Source: Solen grandis (Eukaryota; Mollusca; Bivalvia; Adapedonta; Solenidae). From it: a stretch of DNA of 64,000 nucleotides. Shown one piece after another: positions 36,075 through 47,300 of this stretch. Location of the stretch: the NCBI GenBank assembly GCA_021229015.1, contig CM037782.1, forward strand, positions 39,766,316-39,830,315, given 5' to 3'. The translations under genes and the position numbers were made by a program. The notes below the pieces were generated by a model. The model saw nothing but the letters and a program-made list of their open reading frames with translations, was not told the origin of the DNA and did not search any database. The number at the start of each line of letters is the position of its first letter. The stretch's first letter is position 1.

Positions 36075-36440
36075 TTTGGGTTTAACATTTCAATTATTTT
36101 GGAGACTATGCTTACTTGAGACAGATATAGTGCTGATCGTATTATATATATAGTGATTTTATGCCTCCACCTCACCCCCATCCCCTTTCGTGCCAAACCC
36201 CTGTGGTGCTGATTGTGTGACACACTGCAGTATCATGCCATAGACATGTGGCATGTCGATACCACACCTAGTCACATTATCCTGACACCTGGCCAACCAG
36301 TCCTGGAACAACTCTTAAATGCTGAGTGCCAAATAAGGAAGTTATACCAGTACCAATTTTATGACTTTGGTATGTCGTTACCGGGGATCCACATCTCCAG
36401 CTCCCAAGTAGACACTCTAACCACTCAGCCATCGGGGATG
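36075..36440 (-). mobile_element. SINE family 2, minus copy
   Basis: Contains 'ggagactatgcttacttgag', 'cacactgcagtatcatgcc', 'ctggccaaccagtcctgg' and 'ccaccactcagcc'-type head remnants ('taaccactcagccatcgggg'). It carries an extra segment of about 75 bp (36140-36215) not seen in the other copies. Confidence 0.75.
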
Positions 36441-37497
36441 GTTTGTAATAAATTAAATTGATATTAAAATACAATTTCTTTCATGCTCAGTTGAGCCTTT
36501 TAGACTGATATATAACAGAAAAACAGGATCTGCCTAAAATCAAATTTCTTTCTAAACATTTTTAAGTGTTCCCTCTTCAATGCTGGGAAGTAAATAAGTA
36601 TAAAACCTGACCAGCATGTGAGTAACTCACAGAATTTCTTTATCTTTACAGGTCAGAATGGTAAATTCCATAGCATAAAAGGGTCCAAATAGTTCATAGA
36701 GCTAATATTTTTACTTCAATGGTATAGTCAATACATGAGAACTGGGCTTGCCTAATGTGACCTTGATCATTATGCTTAAGTGATAAATTTTAAATGACAT
36801 TTACTACCTCAATAAAGAGACAAAATTTTATTATTTTCCAGTTCCCTTATTCATTTAACAACCGAGACAAAAAAAATGTTGGGCTCACAACATGACCTTT
36901 AATGACCTTGTGAATTTGACCTTGAAGTTAACGACATGACTGATCTTCTTAGTGGGGTTTATATTAATTTTGTGTTTTGTGTAAATGTTTATGTTTAAAC
37001 ATAGAAGACACAGAACCTAGAAAGAGTAGATGGGAAGTTAAACAGACAATTTGATAAGTGCCCCAAATAATCCAAATAAGGATAAACAAGAGCTTCTGCT
37101 GCGGGTGAATGAGTGTATCCCCTATAGTGGATGAAACCTAATTATCTCTCCATGGAAATGTTTGACAGAAATTATGCTGTGCACTCCTCCATATCACAAG
37201 CTATCTTTGTGTAATGTTACCAATTACGAGAAACTGCACTTACAATAATGGACAGACAAATGTATGAACATATCAGGTCATTTCTATACACATGTACTCT
37301 CCAAAAACTATTTGCATGGGGTTTAAAAAATATTTTGATGCCAGCTATCATATATTTAACATACAGACACTCTGACTACTTGTTTACATTTAATACTGGA
37401 AAACCTTACAGAGAATAGGGATGTGATATGAGCATATAATCTTATACCACAAGATAAATGACAAGAAAATAATCAAAGCAATCAGTTGATAAAAATG
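36441..37497. other. Unannotated stretch
   Basis: AT-rich with bivalve-repeat-like phrases near 36890-36920 ('catgacctttaatgacctt'). No gene seen. Confidence 0.45.
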
Positions 37498-37577
37498 CCC
37501 TACCAGACCAAGACTTGAACAAGGATCCCCAGCTTACAGTGCAAGTGCTGAGCTAACTGAGCTAGCCGACAACCCTA
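37498..37577 (-). mobile_element. Decayed tRNA-like sequence (SINE head)
   Basis: Reverse complement reads 'gtcggctagctcagttagct' (box A-like) and 'ccttgttcaagtcttgg' (degraded box B). Stem pairing is poor and box B lacks the GGTTCRAATCC consensus, so it is not a working tRNA gene. Confidence 0.45.
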
Positions 37578-38860
37578 GTGCTATCAGTATCACTAATGGT
37601 GATTAATACCTACACACACTTCCTTGACTCAACAGTACAATATGATAATGACCTTAATATTAAGCAGGACAGGATGGGAATTAATATAATCCATGTATAA
37701 TCTCAAATTCAGGAACAGTGAAGCTGGGATATAAAAATTAATCAAAAAACTGCCTTACAGAACATTATCACACATAAGCTGGATCATAAAATTTAGTATG
37801 GACCTAGCATACTTGCATGGCATGTTATATAGTATTATAAAAACCTGCAGTGGTCTGGACTAGCATAATACGTAATACCACAATATACTGAATACCATGA
37901 ATACCCATATAATGACAAAACATCATACATGCACATAGCCCTAACTTGCTTTTTCATCTTACATATATAGGTACTGGCAATTTCCAACCTAATTCCTAAA
38001 AAAATAAAAATTATGAATTTTCTTCTCAGTGTCATAATTTATAAACTAATAAAGTTTTAGATTCATGGTAATATGTATAACTAGTAGCCCTAAGAAATGA
38101 TGATGAAGCTTAAGCATATTTAAGTAAAGCAATTGCAACTTCTCCTTGCTCATAGAAAATTGTTGGTGGTCTTATACCCAACCAGTCAATATATACCCAA
38201 ATATGCAATTATGCTTATGGCCCATATATAAATCTTCATTGAGGTTTATTGACACCAATTATTTCATGAATAAGACGACTGAAATTTCAAAAAGCAAAAT
38301 TCTGCGGCAAAACAAACTCACAGCGGTCTGAACCCAGCAAACCCAATAAGTCAATTAAATCTTTCAAAAGAGGACACACAGAATTATACAGGTAAAACTT
38401 GTTCTTTTGTTAACATGCCATCCGTGAAATTTAGAACTTTGCTGTTTCTGGTGCAGCGTTAAGATCTGATGTGACTTTTTGTTAAAGCAATCATTATCCT
38501 TTTTATGGCCATTCAGGGTTTAAAATTTAAACATGCTCGACATTTTGCAGTTTATCTTGTTCTAGGGGCATTTTCTTTAAATACTACAGGTTGAAAAACA
38601 TACAACAGATTTAAACAGAAGATGACAGAAAAATGTTGAACTTAGTCATAAATTTTCCAAATAATGGGCAGTTAAATAGACAACTGAAAATTAACTACCT
38701 TGGGTGAAATTCCCATTGAAAGTCTAGGAATTCTTAAACAAATATGTGTATTAGTTTCTCCTCTTTATCTCTATATTACCTGTACTATTATTTATCAGAT
38801 TTTTACCTGCACTATTACAAGTGAAATATTTACTTGCGCTACTATAACATGTTTTTCTAT
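37578..38860. other. Unannotated stretch
   Basis: No gene or named repeat seen. 'ttatcagatttttacctgca' / 'agtgaaatatttacttgcg' near 38790-38840 are short imperfect repeats next to the 64-bp array. Confidence 0.45.
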
Positions 38861-39103
38861 GGAGGGTTTTTCAACCTGTATGATACTAAATGCATATTAA
38901 AGTATCTGTTCGTTTTTTTTCTTTGGAGGGTTTTTCAACCTGTATGATACTAAATGCATATTAAAGTATCTGTTCGTTTTTTTTCTTTGGAGGGTTTTTC
39001 AACCTGTATGATACTAAATGCATATTGAAGTATCTGTTCGTTTTTCTTCTTTGGAGGGTTTTTCAACCTGTATGATACTAAATGCATATTAAAGTATCTG
39101 TTC
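38861..39103. repeat. 64-bp tandem repeat, 3.8 copies
   Basis: 'ggagggtttttcaacctgta' starts at 38861, 38925, 38989 and 39053, exactly 64 bp apart. Units differ at only two or three positions. Recent duplication. Confidence 0.93.
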
Positions 39104-39861
39104 ATAAATTATTTCAAAGCAGTCCATAATGTAATTCACACACACAAGCACATTCTTCTGCAACTGTAACACACTGGCATAGCTTGTTTTAACCATACAA
39201 AACTCTGATAATGAAAAAAATTACTGATGTGCTTCAGTGGAAAACCAATTTTGTGACCCTGACCTTTTGAAAATGACCTTTAGTTAAGGCTTATGACACC
39301 CTCTGGGCATGAAAGGCTGTTACAAGGACACAGGCAAAACACTTATTTAGCTATCTCAATGCATCTTACCTTGACCTTGTGTAAACAGCCTAAGGAAAAT
39401 ACTGTATGCAATGTCAATGACCCTGGCCAAATGTATGGGGTCAAGGTCATACATGCTCTCTTAGTAAAAAACAATATTTATGTCTTGTATGAGCTTCTCA
39501 TTTGAAGAAGTACAACATTACTTGCATGAAAATAATTTAGTACTGCCATTGCATTTGATTTTGACCTCCAAATGACCCATTTTCAGGTACTATGACGTGC
39601 CATCCAGTTATATATGCGAAGGCTTATAACATCTACAGACTGAATGTTAATAATATATTTTCTAGGACAGTGATCTGCTGCTGCAACTCATATTTAATTA
39701 ACCAACTAAAGCATACAGGATACGGTCTAACAAAACTCAATCTAGACATTAAATTTTAATCACCCTTTGACTAGATAATTATGGAAGCCATTTTTTTTAA
39801 ATTTTGTTTTTGCTTTATTGATTCATAGATAATAGTTAAGTATAAATAAAATGTTTAGGAA
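39104..39861. other. Unannotated stretch before a gap
   Basis: Phrases such as 'gaccctgaccttttgaaaat' and 'gaccctggccaaatgtatgg' are typical of dispersed bivalve repeats. No gene seen. Confidence 0.45.
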
Positions 39862-39961
39862 NNNNNNNNNNNNNNNNNNNNNNNNNNNNNNNNNNNNNNN
39901 NNNNNNNNNNNNNNNNNNNNNNNNNNNNNNNNNNNNNNNNNNNNNNNNNNNNNNNNNNNNN
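39862..39961. other. Assembly gap (100 N)
   Basis: Exactly 100 N. It lies downstream of RAB10 exon 5 on the minus strand, so part of RAB10 could be hidden here. Confidence 1.
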
Positions 39962-41205
39962 AAAGTTTATTTTGCAGTGGCACCTGGAGTGATGGCTCAG
40001 GCAAGTTTTTCACACCTCTTTTCGAGATTGAGTTGGGCAATGTGTGTCCAACTTGAAATGTTAATTATTGCTAATCAATGCCTGGCAGGTAACATAATAT
40101 GCATGTGCCAGCAGATAAACCCAGGTGTCAGATCTTGAGTACATTCCATATCATGGCGTTCCTCAACAGCATGCGACGCTACTTTAAGTAGCAGATCAAT
40201 GGTCATAATATGTATCACTACGATGACATGTTTGAACTATTATGGTAATCAGAAGTACCTCAGTAGATAGTGAGGTATTTTTCATTATTTTTCATAACTT
40301 GCAAATTGTATCTACGTACACCTAATAGGTGGTTTTCACAGCATACTGATTTCCACGATTTGTAGCGGTAATGAAAACGCAGACATGCATGCAAACGAAC
40401 TGAATTTTCCATCATGTTTTTCATCCAAATCATCGTTATTTCAAAGTTTTCAGCTTGGTCCCAAGGAAATTCGGTTTAACTAGGTTCTCCTGTACTATGT
40501 TAATGGCACCCACCGAACCTAATTCTTGAACTGATCAATCTGGGAGAGGATAAGGAAGCTATCACTAGTACAAAATTATATTTGAAATGTCACCATTGGT
40601 CACAGATAAGGTTTTTTTAAATAAATTTCTTTTGGTTGCCACAGCAACTCGAGTTCTGCATGAAAAGCAACTTTTTGAATGATCAGCAAAAGCTCATTAA
40701 TGTCAACTGATGCTGGACAAAGCACCACAACAACGGACATAGGGAAATTACAAAAGCTCATATAGAGTTTAGCTTAAAACCTGAAACACTGACGAAAGTA
40801 TTTCTTGCAAGAAAATTGATACTTAATCTGAAAGTTAATCTGCAAAGAAAATTTAATACCGTTTCAAGATCCATGGCTCATACAAATTTTCTGAAGCACA
40901 ATTTATGAGTTTTTTTATTTTTTTTAAAGCTTTTTAATTCAAAATTAAGGATAATACATAAACCACAACTTGTGCTTTTAATTTTAAGGCATGAAAGGGA
41001 TAAACCTCAATATTTTAACAACTTAATAAACACTTTTTCATGACCAACACTGCAAATTCAAGGATTTTTCAAGACCTTTCATTTGATTTTAAGTTCTTTT
41101 CAAGGGTTAATAAGGTAAAATGTAATTTTTAAAGGTTTTCAAGACAGACATCAAATTCAAGGGTTTTTTTCAAAACCTCTGCGAACCAGGAAGACCTATT
41201 TTTAC
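39962..41205. other. Start of RAB10 intron 5, with repeat remnants
   Basis: A diverged bivalve repeat lies at about 40600-40765 ('gttgccacagcaactcgag', 'caacggacatagggaaatt'). I looked here for the RAB10 C-terminal exon (a K-C-C stop on the minus strand) and did not find it. Confidence 0.45.
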
Positions 41206-41307
41206 CTTATTCAATATGGCCTGTGCTAAGTCCATGAAAGCCTTTTCTACATTGATGTTGGCTTTAGCACTGGTTTCTAAAAATGAAATTCCATGTTCCT
41301 TTGCAAT
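41206..41307 (-). CDS. RAB10: RAB10 exon 5 (ETSAK)
   Basis: 102 bp, phase 0 at both ends, between a T-rich acceptor (tttttttttcag) and AATAAG|gtaaaa. It codes [20 protein letters not shown] then [14 protein letters not shown] (residues 140-173). The donor shows that at least one more exon follows; it is not found in the 41 kb downstream. Confidence 0.94.
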
Positions 41308-44300
41308 CTGAAAAAAAAAATTAAAAAAGCATATTAACACATCTTACAACAAAGAAGTCAGAGGTTGTAACATTATCATAAGAAATGATTTTTATGCTTC
41401 AATTTTAAATGAATACTTCTGAAGTTACAGATGCAGCTAGTTCAATATCAGCTGTAATGAAATTGGCTAAGATATGAGATACCATGGTCATACCAGCCCT
41501 GCATTCAGTGTACTATAAGACTCACAACTGTTGTGGATTTGGTTCCCAGCTTGCACTTGATATGCTATGATATAACTGGATGCAAACACTAATGTTATGG
41601 ACTTATAAACGTAACTGAACGCTGCCCAGGTAGACACTGTTTCCAAGTTTAAGTTTGTTGCTCTGAAAATGCTGATTCTAGTAAACGAAGTGAAATTTGG
41701 CATTTTAGCATAAATCCTGACCATCCAATATCATCCATCATCAACACTGGCTTTGAGATTATGGGTATCCATATTTGTCTTAAAGAAATAAAGATACTAG
41801 AGTGTTTAACTAATTATTTATTATAGACAACAAACATCCAATCATCCTTAAATTCCACCATGACCAAAGTTGGACAAAAATTTCAACAACAAAAAATATT
41901 CAGGCAAATTCAGATGCCAAATACCATTTACAAGTTCAACCAATCTTTATGAACTGAGACGAATAAGTTTCCAAAATAAACAACTATTTGAGAACTTACT
42001 GCATCGCCCCTGTCTTTGGACACCTGTCTCTTGTCCTCCATATCACATTTGTTCCCAAGAATCATCTTCTCAACATCCTCATTGGCGTGCTGAAACAGAT
42101 GGTTGAATGATAATCATACAACTCAGTATGGTATCCATTAAACATACAACTGTCTATGTGTTGAGTATCTGTCACATGTAATATAAAATAATCATAAAAC
42201 TGTGAGTGGTACCAAATCATCATACAACTGTGTGTGGTACCATATCATCATACAACTGTGAGTGGTACCAAATCATCATACAACTGTGTGTGGTACCAAT
42301 TCATCATACAACTGTGAGTGGTACCAAATCATCATACAACTGTGTGTGGTACCAATTCATCATACAACTGTGAGTGGAACCAATTCATCATACAACTGTG
42401 AGTGGTACCAATTCATCATACAACTGTGAGTGGTACCAAATCATCATACAACTGTGAGTGGCACCAATTCATCATACAACTGTGTGTGGTACCAAATCAT
42501 CATACAACTGTGAGTGGAACCAATTCATCAAACAACTGTGAGTGGAACCAATTCATCATACAACTGTGTGTGGTACCAAATCATCATACAACTGTGTGTG
42601 GTACCAAATCATCATACAACTGTGTGTGGTACCAATTCATCATACAACTGTGTGTGGTACCATATCATCATACAACTGTGTGTGGTACCAAATCATCATA
42701 CAACTGTGTGTGGTACCAAATCATCATACAACTGTGAGTGGAACCAATTCATCAAACAACTGTGAGTGGAACCAATTCATCATACAACTGTGAGTGGTAC
42801 CAAATCATCATACAACTGTGTGTGGTACCAAATCATCAAACAACTGTGAGTGGAACCAATTCATCAAACAACTGTGAGTGGAACCAATTCATCAAACAAC
42901 TGTGAGTGGAACCAATTCATCATACAACTGTGAGTGGTACCAAATCATCAAACAACTGTGAGTGGAACCAATTCATCATACAACTGTGTGTGGTACCAAT
43001 TCATCATACAACTGTGAGTGGTACCAATTCATCAAACAACTGTGAGTGGTACCAAATCATCATACAACTGTGAGTGGTACCAAATCATCATACAACTGTG
43101 TGTGGTACCAAATCATCATACAACTGTGTGTGGTACCAAATCATCATACAACTGTGTGTGGTACCAATTCATCAACAACTGTGAGTGGAACCAAATCATC
43201 ATACAACTGTGTGTGGTACCAAATCATCATACAACTGTGTGTGGTACCATATCATCATACAACTGTGTGTGGTACCAAATCATCATACAACTGTGTGTGG
43301 TACCATATCATCATACAGCTGTGTGTGGTACCAAACATCATACAACTGAGTATGTGGTACCATATCATCATACAACTGTGTGTGGTACCATATCATCATA
43401 CAACTGTGTGTGGTACCAATTCATAATACAACTGTGAGTGGCACCAATTCATCATACAACTGTGTGTGGTACCAAATCATCATACAACTGTGTGTGGTAC
43501 CAAATCATCATACAACTGAGAGTGGTACCGAATCATCATACAACTGTGTGTGGTACCAAATCATCATACAACTGTGAGTGGTACCAAATCATCATACAAC
43601 TGTGCGTTATCATACAACTCTGTGTGTGGTACCAAATCATCATACAATTGTTTGTATTGTACCAATTATCATACAACTCTATGTGTGGTATCAAATCATC
43701 ATACAATTGTTTGTATTGTACCAATTATCATACAACTCTGTGTGTGGTACCAAATCATCATACAATTGTTTGTATTGTACCAATTATCATACAACTCTGT
43801 GTGTGGTACCAAATCATCATACAATTGTTTGTATTGTACCAATTATCATACAACTCTGTGTGTGGTACCAAATCATCATACAACTGCGTGTGGCATCGAA
43901 TCTCCACATAACTGTGTTTGTGGTATCTAATCTTATATACAGTAAAACCTGTCTTATCCGACACCCACTGGGACCAAATGACAATGTCAGGACAGGTTGT
44001 TGGATAAGGCAGGTCATTATAGACTGTACCTTTACAATTGATAGTCCATGTATTTGCTATATATGACATTAAGCTTTAAATAATTCCGAAAATATTGTTG
44101 AAATACATGATTGTATACATGTGTAAACAAGAACACACAAGCTAAGTTTATCACCAAAGTTAATTAACAATAACATAACTGATTCGTCATTGTAATTGAT
44201 TGGACACCAAAAAGTAACGGTTTGCATATGTGTCGGATAAAGCAGTGTAATTATGGTGCAGTTATCACAAACGGGACAAAAGTTGTATGTCGGTAAGACA

Positions 44301-47300
44301 GGTGTCGTTATGGTCAGGTTATTTAAACAGACTTTGAACAGGAAAAACGATGGGACAGACAAAAAGTGTTGGACAATAAAAGATGTTGTTATGAACAGGT
44401 GTTGTTATGGACAGTAATATGCACTGTTATGCACTGTAATATTTTAAATATTTTCAGTTAATTAAAAAAAAAAGTAAGGCTCAAAAAAAAATACTGCTTA
44501 AACTATCTCCCTACACTGTCACTCTCAACAGTTCTTTGGCTGGCTCAGACATGCTTGAAAAGTTTTGAAGATTCTTTTCAGATCTACAGCCCTGTGGATA
44601 AATTTCTTACTGGACCAACCAGCAAGACAATGCATCAAAAGAGGAGCAGATTATATGCTGACACTGAAAGGTGCCATGTTTGCATAGTTGACTACATATC
44701 CAAGAGCAGCGGGCTGGAAACCAATTTCAGTAAAGAATTTTTTATGACCTCCAAAGGCACAAAGTACTGGTCCAACCAAGACCCATTGGAAGGGAATAGT
44801 TTAAGTTAATAAAATGTGTTTCCCATTTAACATAAAATAAATAAGTTTAAGCTTGTATGCAGGCATATTTATCATATGAGCTCAATGGTAATTATTTCAA
44901 TGATACATAGAGACATGGTATAATTCTACACTTGTGCTGTATTCAAATCACAAGCATGGTGTATAAGTAGGAAGCAATTGATTGTCTGATGTGTAACTTC
45001 CACATAAAATAGTTAATGATATACAAGTGGCTGATCTGGCAAATGTAATTCTTATTCATATAAATAATCTCACAGAACAACCAGAGCCATATCATGCGAA
45101 TCTCTGTGATATCCATAATTTCTGAGATAATTCCCAGTTATCAGAAAAGCTTGAACATACTCTATCAATCCCCAACTATCTTGGTGTGCTTTACTACAGC
45201 TACAAAAACTGGGAGAACTGAATATCTTGCAAAGCCTTATCTGTTGTTTTATCTTAAAAAAAAATAAAAAAAATGATTCCCCAGCATAAAACCTTGTGAT
45301 CTTTAGAGACTATAACAAAAGCAGTCCTGGCCACATTTCTGTTCTGAGACAATAGCATGCAGTGTGGCTAATTCCAGAAGTATCCATCTAGGAAAATAAA
45401 AAAGTAAAAACACAATAGATAAAAATAGTTATAAGGCTCCTAATTTTATGTCAGTACAATTTATGTTGCAACAAGTACAGAATGTTCACTAGGTTTAACC
45501 CTTTCCCTCATATAGACTCAATAGGTACCACATAAAGCCTGATCTGCAGAAAACCACAGTTAAATCTTACCAAATTAAAATATAAAATCCTCATTTCCAG
45601 ACCACTGAGGAGCAGCGAACAGCATAAAATCTGATCAGCCTGCGAGTTACTCGCAGGCTGATCTGGTTTTATTTATGCTGTTCGCATAGGTCTTTTCATG
45701 GTGTCCTCTATGAGGGAAAGGGTTAAGATATAATATAACAACAACATTTTTTATGTTGTTTGTGCATTTAGCAGCTTCAGGATCAAACATTAGATACATC
45801 TTAATATGCATGACTATCTATTACATATTTAGTTTTGAAAATGGGTGAATTTATGATACACAAAATGCTTCTTCCTATGTTTTGCACATTGGAAATATCA
45901 GCTTTTAACACTCGTCTATGAAAATCCATCACTTTAACAGATAAACTAGAAAGATGTCACTAAATTAGGGTGGGGCTAACAATTTTTCTCACTAGTTCAT
46001 ATTATAAGGTAATTTTATTTTGTTATCTGAAATGACTTAGCTAGTTATTTATAAATAACTTCCCCTTGCATTGTCCTCAACCATTTAACTGAAGAGGAAC
46101 CAGGAAATAACACTAACTTGAGCAAATTGTCAAGAGCCCTATAAGATCTTTTCCAGTATAATCCTGCATTATAATCAATACAAAGAATGTACATGTACAT
46201 CATTTGTCTGTATGTCTATCTGTAATTCATCTGTTTGTCTATCTGTCAATCATTCTATCTTCTAATCTACCATCCATGTCATTTTATGGATATACATGTA
46301 GTAGACATTTTTCCTGAATGTTACTTAAGTATTTTAGAAATTAGTAGTGAACAGTATTTATACATGTGACAGGAAACTGGTGAAGCACATAGCTTTAAAT
46401 CTGAAGGTTATAGGTTCAATTCCACACAATTCTTTAATGACTGTCCCCAACCCAAAATGGATTAGCAGAACTGGCGAGGGTTGGAGATCCTTATCTCTTT
46501 AAAAGTGGCTTACCTCGTCAATATTGCGCAACCATTTTGAAATATTTTCAAATGTCTTTCCGTTTGTAATATCGTACACTAGCATGATTCCCATAGCCCC
46601 TCTGTAGTAGGAGGTGGTGATAGTGTGGAATCGCTCCTGACCAGCTGTGTCCCTGAAACACCATCATGCATTTCTCAGTCACAATGCAATTCATTTAACC
46701 CTTTACTTAAAACAGACTCATTTTGACACATTGGCAAACACAGCAGACCCAGATCAGACAGCTCCTATAAGAGCTATCTGATCAGGGTCTCCTCTGTTTG
46801 CTTATACAATATTGTAGCTCAGATTCTACAGTCTCCAGAGCAAAGAAAAGCCCGCTGTTTGATATATCATTTAAAGTTCAATTACCGGTAATATTCATGA
46901 AGTCATGACTTTGTACATGAATATTCAAGAAGTAAAGGGTTAAACTTTCACTCAAATTCATTCACAATACTCAGATAGAAAATAATCGTGCAGTTAATGG
47001 TCTTTACACTGACAGAGTCCACAGGGTCCAAGACATGGAATTTCAGGAAAGAAATATTATTGGAGTACCAGAGAAAACCAACATTTCTGAACATGTGGCC
47101 TTTATATATGTATTTATTTTCCTCCTAACAGGATATCTGCCATTTTGGGGTTTTGTCTACATGAGAAATGTGTCTCATCGCTTTATCATTCCTGGACCTA
47201 TCTTGAAATACTGGTCAGCATGCAAAGATGCTGTATACCAGTACCGTATCACCACTTTTTGTTCTCATATTTTTATAATGGATTCTCTAACCCCAAGACC

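Noticed and set aside
42402..44066. Long plus-strand frames of 111-162 codons repeating [16 protein letters not shown] motifs
   Set aside because: They are the 28-bp array read in three cycling frames inside a RAB10 intron.
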